From the NCBI GenBank assembly GCA_900769905.1, contig CAAGIL010000102.1:1-6514 (forward strand): a stretch of 6,514 nt of DNA, given 5' to 3'. The notes beneath the pieces were generated by a model. It saw only the letters and a list, made by a program, of their open reading frames with translations, was not told the origin of the DNA and searched no databases. Shown here piece by piece: positions 1 through 5,325 of the stretch; the stretch's first letter is position 1, and every line of letters starts with the position of its first letter. This stretch comes from Rikenellaceae bacterium. Its GTDB lineage: Bacteria > Bacteroidota > Bacteroidia > Bacteroidales > UBA932. The position numbers and the translations under genes were made by a program.

Positions 1-114
1 ATTTGGCGTGCCATCTCCCGTTTCAAGCAGGAAATTGTTTAAGTCGGACTTACCGCAGTCGAAAGTTTTGAGGGAATCTTTCCCGGGAACGAAATTTCGT
101 ATGAGAGGTTTCAT
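1..114 (-). CDS. GNAT-family N-acetyltransferase, N-terminal fragment, likely toxin of a TA pair
   Basis: Partial gene reading leftward off the window; 38 codons are visible from the ATG at 114-112. The translation begins MKPLIRNFVPGKDSLKTFDC and continues GKSDLNNFLLETGDGTPN. The stretch TFDCGKSDLNNFLLE (residues 17-31) matches the N-terminal signature of the GNAT acetyltransferases found in toxin-antitoxin loci (TacT/AtaT type, usually F-x-C/S-G-x-x-x-L-[ND]-x-[FY]-L). Those enzymes use acetyl-CoA to acetylate aminoacyl-tRNA and stop translation. The acetyl-CoA binding motif and catalytic residues lie outside the window, so activity cannot be judged. The start codon overlaps the stop of the upstream 53-residue gene as ATGA, which implies translational coupling. 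The family assignment is recognition of a short motif; the toxin role is inferred from that motif and the gene arrangement. A non-toxin GNAT enzyme remains possible. Confidence 0.72.
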   Translation of the reverse strand, partial: MKPLIRNFVPGKDSLKTFDCGKSDLNNFLLETGDGTPN

Positions 115-272
115 AAAACACCCGGCGCACACCAAGACTTCACTTCCTCGTAGGCTTTCCAAATCGCCTCTCGTTCCTCTTTTGGAAGGGGAACGACATT
201 TTGGGCCGCCATTTCGAAGCGGTAGGCATCCTCGTCATAAAGGACGGGAGTTTCTTTGATGGGTTTTGCCAT
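111..272 (-). CDS. Small 53-aa protein, putative antitoxin partner of the GNAT enzyme
   Basis: The protein begins MAKPIKETPVLYDEDAYRFE and ends KSWCAPGVL. It is hydrophilic and charged, with no signal peptide or membrane segment. The central MAAQNVVPLPKEEREAIWKA followed by YEEVKS looks like a short helical tail. I do not see the ribbon-helix-helix pattern of the DUF1778 antitoxins that usually partner GNAT toxins. The ATG at 272-270 is chosen because the reading frame upstream of it runs back through the tRNA gene, and because a promoter match lies just ahead of it. The stop (113-111) overlaps the start of the GNAT gene. Small proteins opening with MAKPIKETPVL-like sequence are, as I recall, common in Bacteroidota beside toxin-like genes, but no function can be read from the sequence. 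The antitoxin role is inferred from size, order and overlap. Confidence 0.7.
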   Translation of the reverse strand: MAKPIKETPVLYDEDAYRFEMAAQNVVPLPKEEREAIWKAYEEVKSWCAPGVL

Positions 273-297
273 AGTTCTGTTCTTCTTTTTAACTATT

Positions 298-316
298 TCT
301 GCATAAAAGATGCAGA
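298..316 (-). repeat. Perfect 7-bp inverted repeat in the leader of the TA-like unit
   Basis: TCTGCAT (298-304) and ATGCAGA (310-316) are perfect inverted repeats around the 5-base spacer AAAAG. The repeat lies just downstream of the predicted transcription start and 26 bases upstream of the small gene's ATG. It could be an operator for the protein pair or a small RNA hairpin at the 5' end of the message. There is no U-tract on the minus-strand side, so a terminator is unlikely. Confidence 0.45.
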
Positions 317-324
317 TCCTTTTG

Positions 325-357
325 CAAAAGTAGCAATTATTTTCTACGAATTGCAAA
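325..357 (-). promoter_or_regulatory. Bacteroidota-type promoter of the small-protein/GNAT unit
   Basis: Read on the minus strand, TTTG (357-354) is followed after 21 bases by TACTTTTG (332-325), a full match to the TAnnTTTG -7 element with a -33 TTTG at normal spacing. Transcription would start near 318-320, leaving a leader of about 45 bases. The region carries several symmetric sequences: TTTTGCAAAA (320-329) over the -7 element, and GCAATT/AATTGC (333-338 and 349-354) in the spacer. Both are possible sites for autoregulation. Confidence 0.6.
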
Positions 358-379
358 AAATGTGCAAGCCAATTTTTTG

Positions 380-450
380 TTGAGGTACCAAGATTCGAAC
401 TTGGGCAGACAGAACCAAAATCTGTAGTGCTACCATTACACCATACCTCA
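380..450 (-). tRNA. tRNA-Gln (anticodon UUG)
   Basis: A complete cloverleaf can be folded on the minus strand. The acceptor stem TGAGGTA/TACCTCA (450-444 with 387-381) has seven pairs, including the weak U1-A72 pair typical of bacterial tRNA-Gln. The D arm is GTG-TAATGGTAG-CAC. The anticodon arm is ACAGA-TTTTGGT-TCTGT, giving anticodon TTG. The variable region is CTGC and the T arm is CCAAG-TTCGAAT-CTTGG. Total length is 71 bases with the discriminator, which is A (position 380). CCA is not encoded, so it must be added after transcription. It decodes CAA and, by wobble, CAG glutamine codons. It lies between tadA and the small-protein gene and has its own promoter. Confidence 0.97.
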
Positions 451-461
451 ATTCCAGACTG

Positions 462-493
462 CAAAGATATGCAATTTTTTATGATTCTGAAAA
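462..493 (-). promoter_or_regulatory. Promoter of tRNA-Gln
   Basis: On the minus strand TATCTTTG (469-462) is an exact TAnnTTTG -7 match ending 12 bases before the first tRNA base. Twenty bases upstream sits TTTT (493-490), a 3-of-4 match to the -33 TTTG. Initiation would fall only a few bases ahead of the mature tRNA 5' end. Confidence 0.6.
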
Positions 494-523
494 TAGTTCC
501 CCGATTCCCGGTGTTTGGTTGCC

Positions 524-991
524 TCAACGCTTCGCCTTGAAGTAGCTGCGCATCAGGGCAGCGCACTTTTCCTCCTCCACTCCCGCGCTCACCCGGGTCT
601 TGGGGTGAAGCAGGCTCGGAGTGTAGAGGCTGTAGCCGCGCTTGGGGTCGGGTGCTCCGTAAACCAGCCGCCCCAGCTGCGCCCAGCCCAGCGCTGCGGC
701 GCACATAGGACAGGGCTCCACGGTGACGTATAAAGTGCACTCGTTCAAGTACTTGCCTCCTATTGCTTCGGTCGCCGCGGTCAGGGAAATCATCTCCGCG
801 TGGGCGGTGGGATCGTTGAGCCTCTCGCTCATATTGTGGCCCTTCGCAATGATGCGCCCCCGGCACACCACTACCGCTCCGACCGGAACTTCGTCTTCCG
901 CGGCCGCTTCTTCCGCTTCCCGGAGCGCCGCCTGCATATATCTTATGTCCTCCGCACTTGCGGAAAGCGTTGATTTGTCGGGAGTTTCCAT
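524..991 (-). CDS. tadA: tRNA-specific adenosine deaminase (TadA-like)
   Basis: A 155-residue zinc-dependent deaminase of the cytidine deaminase fold. TadA converts adenosine to inosine at the wobble position of tRNA-Arg(ACG), which is needed to read CGC and CGA codons. The zinc and catalytic motifs are intact: HAE at residues 64-66 (H64 binds zinc, E66 is the proton shuttle) and PCPMC at 93-97 (C94 and C97 bind zinc). The DEVPVGAVVV strand near residue 33 and the NDPTAHAEM context are typical of the TadA branch, and the length is close to the usual 150-170 residues. The ATG at 991-989 is preferred over a longer frame reaching 1096, because that extension would run into polA and an AGAGGA ribosome binding site lies 6 bases before this ATG. 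A guanine deaminase of the same superfamily is the main alternative. Confidence 0.9.
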   Translation of the reverse strand: METPDKSTLSASAEDIRYMQAALREAEEAAAEDEVPVGAVVVCRGRIIAKGHNMSERLNDPTAHAEMISLTAATEAIGGKYLNECTLYVTVEPCPMCAAALGWAQLGRLVYGAPDPKRGYSLYTPSLLHPKTRVSAGVEEEKCAALMRSYFKAKR

Positions 992-997
992 AATATT

Positions 998-1019
998 TCC
1001 TCTTATTTTCACAAAATTA
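998..1019 (-). promoter_or_regulatory. tadA -7 element and ribosome binding site
   Basis: On the minus strand TAATTTTG (1019-1012) matches TAnnTTTG, and AGAGGA (1003-998) is a purine-rich ribosome binding site 6 bases before the tadA ATG. No convincing -33 TTTG is seen at the right spacing, only a T-rich stretch. The predicted leader is about 15 bases. Confidence 0.45.
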
Positions 1020-1041
1020 CAAAAAATCAAAAACAGTTTCT

Positions 1042-1049
1042 TAACTTTG
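1042..1049 (+). promoter_or_regulatory. polA -7 promoter element, near-leaderless start
   Basis: TAACTTTG matches TAnnTTTG exactly and ends 6 bases before the polA ATG (1056). Initiation at the normal distance would fall at or within a base or two of the start codon, so the message would be almost leaderless. No -33 TTTG is present about 20 bases upstream, where the sequence is A-rich. Confidence 0.45.
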
Positions 1050-1055
1050 TCGGAT

Positions 1056-3647
1056 ATGAGGTTATTTCTTATAGACGGACACGCTCTGATTTTCAAGATG
1101 TACTACGCCTTTCTCGGCCGGCCTATGGTCAATTCGAAAGGCGAGGATACATCCATACTATACGGCTTCACCAAATATCTCCTTGAACTCATAAGCAAGG
1201 AGAAGCCTACCCACCTTGCGGTAAGTTTCGACCCTCCTGGAGGAACCTTCCGCAATGAACTGTATCCGGCCTATAAGGCCAACAGGACAGAGACCCCGCG
1301 TCTGGTGATAGATGCGCTTGAGCCTCTGACTGAGATAGTTGCGGCGCTGAATATTCCTGTGCTGATGGTGCCGGGCTTTGAGGCTGACGACGTCATCTGT
1401 TCCGCTGCGCTGAAGTTTGCCTCCGAGGATGTGGACGTGTATATGGTCACGCCGGACAAGGACTACGGCCAGATGGTCAGGCCGCACATTTTCCAGTTCC
1501 GTCCCGGAAAGTCCGGCGGGGAGAATGAACTTCTCGGGGAGAAGGAGATTTGCGAGAAATGGAACATTTCATCCTGCGCCCAGGTGATTGATATGCTTGC
1601 CCTTTGCGGGGACAGTTCGGACAACGTTCCGGGCGTGCAGGGGGTGGGTCCTGTGGGAGCGGCAAAACTGCTTGCAAAATACGGCAGTCTCGACGGGATT
1701 TACGCCCACATAGGAGAACTCAGCTCGAAACAGCAGGAGAAGTTCCGTGAGGCGGAAGGCCATATCCAGCTCTCCCGGCAGCTTGTAACCATCAAGACTG
1801 ACGTGCCTGTGGACACCACTCTGGAGGCAATGGCAATAGATACTCAGTACAGCTCCGAGGTAAACGGACTTTTCGACAGATATGAATTCCCTTCCCTGAA
1901 AAAAATGGTCATTTCCATTGCAGGAGACTGCTCCGGGGAAGTTGCACCAGCCTTTGATTACAGTTCAATAGCCCTCAGGGAAGTAGCCCCCGCAGCCATC
2001 AAAGCGGCACGCATAGGCCTGGAAATGAACGGAGACCTGCTCTCAGTGACCGACGGTACAAGCTGCGCCACTGCTGCTCCTCAGTCCTTCAAGGAGATTC
2101 TGGAGGATGAATCGGTCGTGAAGGCAGGTTTCGAAATCAAGAAGATTATGCTCGCTCTCAACTCCCGTGGAATACAGCTGCGCGGGCGGATGGAAGATCC
2201 GGAGCTGATGCACTATCTCATAAATCCTGAGCGCAGCCACAAGGCGGAGGCCCTGCTCAAGGAATACCTGGGAGTGGACGTGGAGTCCATACAGCAGGCT
2301 ACGGAACTCGAGCTTTTTGACCAGGCCGCCTCGGATGAGCACAGTTGTGCTGGACTCGCCCTGCTGCTGCCTCTGGCGGACAGGCTGAAGGAGGCTTTGG
2401 CGGCAGTGCCGCAGCTGATGAAGCTGTACGATGAGTTGGAGGAGCCGCTGATAAGTGTACTCGCCCGTATGGAAATAAAGGGTGTCAAAGTGGATCTGGC
2501 TTCCCTGTCGGACTTTGCGGAAAGCCTCCGCAAGGCAATGCTTGAGCGGGAGCGCGAGGTCAGGGAAATCGCCGGCGACCCGGAGTTCAACGTGGCCTCC
2601 CCAAAGCAGGTGGGGGAACTCGTGTTCGAGAAGCTTGCCCTCGACCCGAAGGCTCGCAAGCCGAAAAAAGGCAACTGGCCCACCGATGAGCAGACTCTCC
2701 AGGAACTCTCCGACCGCAGCCCGGTAATAGAAGCCATCCTGGACTACCGTGGTCTGCGCAAGCTCCTTTCCACCTATATCGAGCCGTTCGGCACCTTTGT
2801 ATCCAGACTGGACGGGCGCGTGCATACGACTTTCAATCAGGCACTTACCTCCACGGGCCGCCTCTCTTCCTCGAACCCGAATCTCCAGAATATCCCGATT
2901 CGCAGCGACCAGGGCCGCGAGATTCGCAAGGCCTTTGTCGCCGGCAGCCCGGACTGCGTGATGATGTCCGCGGACTATTCCCAGATCGAGTTGCGCCTTA
3001 TGGCCCACTTCAGCGGAGACGAGCACCTGATAGCCGCATTCAAGGCCGGGGAAGACATCCACAAGGCCACGGCTGCCAAGATATTCAAAACGGATATCAG
3101 CCTCGTGGATGACTCGATGCGCCGCATTGCCAAGACTGCCAATTTCGGAATAATGTACGGCATCTCGGCTTTCGGACTCAGTCAGAGGCTCAAGTGCAGC
3201 CGCCAGGAGGCGAAGAAGATAATCGATGACTATTTCGCTTCCTTCCCGTCCATAAGGGATTTCATAGACAACACCATCTCCAGGGCCCGCGAGGCGGGAT
3301 ATGTGGAGACTCTCTTCGGCCGCCGGCGCTACATCCCTGAACTCAAGTCTCCGAATGCCGCAGTGCGCTCCCTCGGGGAGAGGAATGCCGTCAATGCTCC
3401 GGTGCAGGGAACGGCTGCCGACATCATAAAATTTGCTATGATCTCAGTCGACCGCCGCCTCCGTGAGGAAGGTCTGAAGGCCGCGATGGTGCTGCAAATC
3501 CACGATGAACTTCTGCTGGAAGTGCCTGTGGAAGAAATAGATAAGGTGAAAGATATACTCACTGCCGAGATGGAAAACGCAGTTGCTTTGTCCGTCCCGC
3601 TTACAATAGAATGCAATTATGGCAAAAACTGGCTCGACGCCCACTGA
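1056..3647 (+). CDS. polA: DNA polymerase I with apparently inactive 3'-5' exonuclease domain
   Basis: An 863-residue family A polymerase, which removes RNA primers and fills gaps in Okazaki fragment maturation and excision repair. The 5'-nuclease domain (about 1-285) keeps all the metal-binding acids: D7, D59, E109, D111, D112, D134, D136, D186 and D189, the last two in GDSSDNVPG. The polymerase domain (about 460-863) has motif A with D640 in DYSQIE, motif B with R689, K693, F697 and Y701, and motif C with H816, D817 and E818 in QIHDE. The middle domain (about 310-450) should carry D-x-E, N-x3-D and Y-x3-D, but the corresponding places read GLEMNGD (321-327), AGFEIKKIM (357-365) and HSCAG (429-433), so proofreading is probably lost. 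The ATG at 1056 is chosen because it begins the conserved MRLFLIDGHA; an open frame back to 723 is antisense to tadA. The gene overlaps the next one by 29 bases. Confidence 0.97.
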   Translation: MRLFLIDGHALIFKMYYAFLGRPMVNSKGEDTSILYGFTKYLLELISKEKPTHLAVSFDPPGGTFRNELYPAYKANRTETPRLVIDALEPLTEIVAALNIPVLMVPGFEADDVICSAALKFASEDVDVYMVTPDKDYGQMVRPHIFQFRPGKSGGENELLGEKEICEKWNISSCAQVIDMLALCGDSSDNVPGVQGVGPVGAAKLLAKYGSLDGIYAHIGELSSKQQEKFREAEGHIQLSRQLVTIKTDVPVDTTLEAMAIDTQYSSEVNGLFDRYEFPSLKKMVISIAGDCSGEVAPAFDYSSIALREVAPAAIKAARIGLEMNGDLLSVTDGTSCATAAPQSFKEILEDESVVKAGFEIKKIMLALNSRGIQLRGRMEDPELMHYLINPERSHKAEALLKEYLGVDVESIQQATELELFDQAASDEHSCAGLALLLPLADRLKEALAAVPQLMKLYDELEEPLISVLARMEIKGVKVDLASLSDFAESLRKAMLEREREVREIAGDPEFNVASPKQVGELVFEKLALDPKARKPKKGNWPTDEQTLQELSDRSPVIEAILDYRGLRKLLSTYIEPFGTFVSRLDGRVHTTFNQALTSTGRLSSSNPNLQNIPIRSDQGREIRKAFVAGSPDCVMMSADYSQIELRLMAHFSGDEHLIAAFKAGEDIHKATAAKIFKTDISLVDDSMRRIAKTANFGIMYGISAFGLSQRLKCSRQEAKKIIDDYFASFPSIRDFIDNTISRAREAGYVETLFGRRRYIPELKSPNAAVRSLGERNAVNAPVQGTAADIIKFAMISVDRRLREEGLKAAMVLQIHDELLLEVPVEEIDKVKDILTAEMENAVALSVPLTIECNYGKNWLDAH

Positions 3648-4218
3648 TGAACTCGTGCGCCGCGCAATCATAGGCGACGGAACCGCATTCACTGAGCTTT
3701 GGGATACCAACATCGAAGCTCTGCGCAGCTATTTGTCCTCCAAGATGAAGCTGCTGGACGACTTCTACCTCGACGACATCTGCTCCCGCAGTTTCGAGAA
3801 GGCGTTCCGCCAGATAAGGAGCTACGACCCCGCCAAGAGCAAGTTCTCCACCTGGCTCACGGTCATAGCCCACAACACGGCGCTGGACATCATCGAGAGC
3901 GAGAACCGCAACCGCAGCAAGCTGGTGTCAATCGATGACGGCAAGGCGCAGAACATGGCAATCGAGAACATAGGTGACGGGGCCGACAGCGCTCTGGAAA
4001 CGATAATCGAGACGGAGGACAAGGACAGCATACTCGCATTTATCGAGGGCTTGCCGGAACTCTACCGCGAGGTCGCACGCAGGCGCATGGTGGAAGGGGA
4101 GTCATACAAGGAGATCTCCGAACACCTGGATATGAGCCTGAACACGGTACGCACCCGCATACGCAGGGCGAAGCAGTTGATGGACAAGATGAGAGACAAT
4201 TCGGAAGATGAAAAGTAG
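3619..4218 (+). CDS. RNA polymerase sigma factor, sigma-70/ECF type
   Basis: A 199-residue two-domain sigma factor. Region 2 spans about residues 11-95 and includes the core-binding and -10 recognition part around SRSFEKAFRQI (56-66) and KFSTWLTVIAHNTALDII (75-92). A linker rich in acidic residues follows (about 96-137). Region 4 (about 140-187) ends in the helix-turn-helix ESYKEISEHLDMSLNTVRTR (161-180). No region 1.1 or 3 is visible, which fits the extracytoplasmic function group. The ATG at 3619 lies inside the end of polA (29-base overlap, different frame). A GTG at 3655 would avoid the overlap but would trim the usual start of region 2, so the ATG is preferred. The neighbours are polA and rsmG; no anti-sigma factor is encoded beside it, so how it is controlled is unknown. 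Confidence 0.9.
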   Translation: MAKTGSTPTDELVRRAIIGDGTAFTELWDTNIEALRSYLSSKMKLLDDFYLDDICSRSFEKAFRQIRSYDPAKSKFSTWLTVIAHNTALDIIESENRNRSKLVSIDDGKAQNMAIENIGDGADSALETIIETEDKDSILAFIEGLPELYREVARRRMVEGESYKEISEHLDMSLNTVRTRIRRAKQLMDKMRDNSEDEK

Positions 4219-4834
4219 AGAAGAATACGATGCCCTAGTGGCGCTGTACAGGGAGTGGAATGCCAAGATCAATGTCATCTCCCGCAAGGACATAGACAAT
4301 GTGTTCGAGCACCACGTGCTCCATTCCCTGGCGATAGCTGAGTACCTCAGGCGCCGTTATGGTGAGGATGTATGGAAGGGCGCGACGGTGCTGGACGTGG
4401 GCACGGGAGGCGGATTCCCGGGCATACCGCTGGCAATGGAGTTCCCGGACACGAACTTCGTGCTTTGCGACTCCATACGCAAGAAGATTACCGTTGCGGA
4501 GGCCGTTGCGCAAGGCCTGGGCTTGCAGAACGTGAGCTGTGTCAATGCGCGGGCGGAAAGCTTGGGGCGCAGTTTCGACTGGGTGGTGTCCAGGGCAGTG
4601 ACCACTTTGAGCGAATTCTACCCCTGGGTGAAGGGCCGTTTCAACAGGAGCATACTGTATCTCAAGGGCGGGGATGTCAACGAAGAAATCTCCGAACTGC
4701 TGAGAAAAAACAAGCTGAAGCCCGGGCAAATAGGCACTTGGAGGATAGATGAATGGCTGAAAAACGATTATTTCGCTGAAAAATTTGTAATTGAGATAGG
4801 AAAAGATTATCTTTGCCCTCCCGTTTCTGAATAA
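4208..4834 (+). CDS. rsmG: 16S rRNA (guanine-N7)-methyltransferase RsmG
   Basis: A 208-residue Rossmann-fold methyltransferase (GidB family) that methylates N7 of G527 (E. coli numbering) in 16S rRNA using S-adenosylmethionine. Loss of the enzyme typically gives low-level streptomycin resistance. Family features in order are YREWNAKINVISRKD (14-28), HHVLHSLAI (35-43), the SAM-binding loop VLDVGTGGGFPGIPLA (61-76), the acidic strand end LCDS (86-89), NARAESL (113-119), VVSRAV (126-131) and YLKGG (151-155). The length matches the usual 200-240 residues. The ATG at 4208 overlaps the end of the sigma factor gene by 11 bases, which indicates co-transcription and probably translational coupling. 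Its last 17 codons also contain the rpmH promoter. Confidence 0.95.
   Translation: MKSREEYDALVALYREWNAKINVISRKDIDNVFEHHVLHSLAIAEYLRRRYGEDVWKGATVLDVGTGGGFPGIPLAMEFPDTNFVLCDSIRKKITVAEAVAQGLGLQNVSCVNARAESLGRSFDWVVSRAVTTLSEFYPWVKGRFNRSILYLKGGDVNEEISELLRKNKLKPGQIGTWRIDEWLKNDYFAEKFVIEIGKDYLCPPVSE
4784..4815 (+). promoter_or_regulatory. rpmH promoter, inside the 3' end of rsmG
   Basis: TTTG (4784-4787), a 20-base spacer, then TATCTTTG (4808-4815): a complete match to both elements of the Bacteroidota housekeeping promoter at ideal spacing. Initiation would fall near 4820-4822, giving rpmH an AT-rich leader of about 30 bases. The elements lie wholly within rsmG codons, so bL34 can be expressed independently of the polA operon. 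Confidence 0.72.
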
Positions 4835-4850
4835 TTAAAAATATTAGATA

Positions 4851-5003
4851 ATGAAAAGGACATATCAACCTTCCAACCGCAAGAGAGTCAACAAGCATGG
4901 CTTTCGCGAGCGTATGAGCACACCGAACGGACGCAGGGTACTTGCTGCCCGCCGTGCTCACGGACGCAAGAAACTCACCGTTTCTTCAGAGGACCGCTAT
5001 TAA
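4851..5003 (+). CDS. rpmH: 50S ribosomal protein bL34
   Basis: A 50-residue, very basic protein of the large ribosomal subunit, located near the exit tunnel region of 23S rRNA. The sequence opens MKRTYQPSNRKRVNKHGFRE and continues RMSTPNGRRVLAARRAHGRK, then KLTVSSEDRY. The invariant bL34 elements are all present: KRT-QPS at the start, HGFR, M-T-NGR-VL-ARR, and G-K-LTVS. The length is within the normal 44-53 range. It starts 16 bases after rsmG ends. A dedicated promoter lies inside rsmG and a strong terminator-like hairpin lies 23 bases after the stop. The usual bacterial neighbour rnpA is not found downstream in this window. Confidence 0.98.
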   Translation: MKRTYQPSNRKRVNKHGFRERMSTPNGRRVLAARRAHGRKKLTVSSEDRY

Positions 5004-5026
5004 TATCCAGCTGTCCTGAGGACTAT

Positions 5027-5070
5027 AAGAGGATGACCGGGAGTCTTTGACTCGAGGTCATCCTCTTCCT
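5027..5070 (+). terminator. Strong hairpin after rpmH, probable terminator
   Basis: A perfect 12-bp stem, AAGAGGATGACC (5027-5038) with GGTCATCCTCTT (5056-5067), is followed after a two-base mismatch on each side by an inner 5-bp stem GAGTC/GACTC (5041-5045 and 5049-5053) and a TTT loop. The 3' side runs into a pyrimidine-rich tail (CCTTGTT) rather than a clean U-tract. It sits 23 bases past the rpmH stop, so it most likely ends or protects the rpmH message. A tiny hairpin GTCC-TGA-GGAC (5013-5023) precedes it. Confidence 0.65.
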
Positions 5071-5090
5071 TGTTATGTTCCGGGAAACGG

Positions 5091-5204
5091 TGCCCTCGCT
5101 GCGTACGCGTGTCGGTTATCCGTTTTGACGGGACTTTGCAAGCGCTGGGCGCAGCCCAAGAGCGGTCCCAGAGAAACGGGTGACCGCACGCAGCAGCGAG
5201 GGCA
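5091..5204 (+). ncRNA. Long rod-like hairpin, candidate structured RNA of unknown type
   Basis: The region folds by hand into one long imperfect hairpin of about 43 pairs: 5091-5102 with 5193-5204 (12 perfect pairs), 5107-5111 with 5187-5191, 5113-5125 with 5174-5186 (13 pairs), 5130-5134 with 5165-5169, 5143-5146 with 5161-5164, and 5147-5150 with 5154-5157 closing a GCA loop. Two pairs in the 13-bp stem are U-G on the plus strand (5117/5182 and 5119/5180) and would be A-C mismatches on the other strand, so a plus-strand RNA is favoured. It lies between two terminator-like hairpins. It lacks the conserved GGAA apical motif of SRP RNA and a clear central bubble of 6S RNA. It may equally be a palindromic repeat element or part of an untranslated region. 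No clear promoter is seen; TATGTTCC (5074-5081) is a poor match. Confidence 0.4.
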
Positions 5205-5235
5205 TAGTCGAGCGAGTGCAATTTTTCAGTTTTTT

Positions 5236-5257
5236 AGCCGCTCTATGTGGCTTTTTT
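5236..5257 (+). terminator. Rho-independent terminator upstream of alr
   Basis: AGCCGC (5236-5241) pairs with GTGGCT (5247-5252), including one G-U pair, around a TCTAT loop, and six T residues (5252-5257) follow. It is plus-strand specific: on the other strand the hairpin is followed by A residues. It would end transcription coming from rpmH or from the structured RNA region. It lies immediately ahead of the candidate alr promoter. Confidence 0.65.
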
Positions 5258-5259
5258 CG

Positions 5260-5267
5260 TATATTTG
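5260..5267 (+). promoter_or_regulatory. Candidate alr -7 promoter element
   Basis: TATATTTG matches TAnnTTTG. Initiation near 5272 would give alr a leader of about 54 bases. No TTTG is found at the -33 position, where the terminator hairpin and its T-rich approach lie. No better match was found between here and the alr start; 5268-5325 is otherwise featureless to my eye. Confidence 0.35.
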
Positions 5268-5325
5268 AAATTTGTACGGGGAACTGTAATGTGGTCCTTG
5301 TCCATAAATATTTCGGTCGTAGATT

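Noticed and set aside
355..379. Terminator for tRNA-Gln in the T-rich sequence after it on the minus strand
   Set aside because: T runs are present but no stable hairpin precedes them, and the same bases form the -33 region of the next promoter.
273..866. Minus-strand upstream extension of the small protein to 251 residues
   Set aside because: It runs through the tRNA-Gln gene and over tadA in another frame; only the last 53 codons form a plausible protein behind a promoter.
723..1055. In-frame upstream extension of polA giving a 974-residue protein
   Set aside because: The extension is antisense to tadA and shows no polymerase-like sequence; the conserved N-terminus MRLFLIDGHA starts at 1056.
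2043..3062. 339-residue open frame on the minus strand within polA
   Set aside because: It lies opposite a fully conserved polymerase coding sequence, has no recognisable domain, and is a shadow of GC-rich codon use.
3583..3590. Possible separate promoter for the sigma factor, TTGCTTTG inside polA
   Set aside because: It misses the second base of TAnnTTTG and has no -33 TTTG at the right spacing; overlap with polA makes co-transcription more likely.
5091..5204. SRP RNA, 6S RNA or RNase P RNA identity for the long hairpin
   Set aside because: No GGAA-capped SRP apical motif, no large central bubble as in 6S RNA, and far too short for RNase P RNA.
5000..5268. Two 73-residue open frames, one per strand, in the rpmH-alr gap
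   Set aside because: Both follow the long hairpin, have low-information composition, lack promoter or start context and resemble no family; the RNA structure explains the region better.
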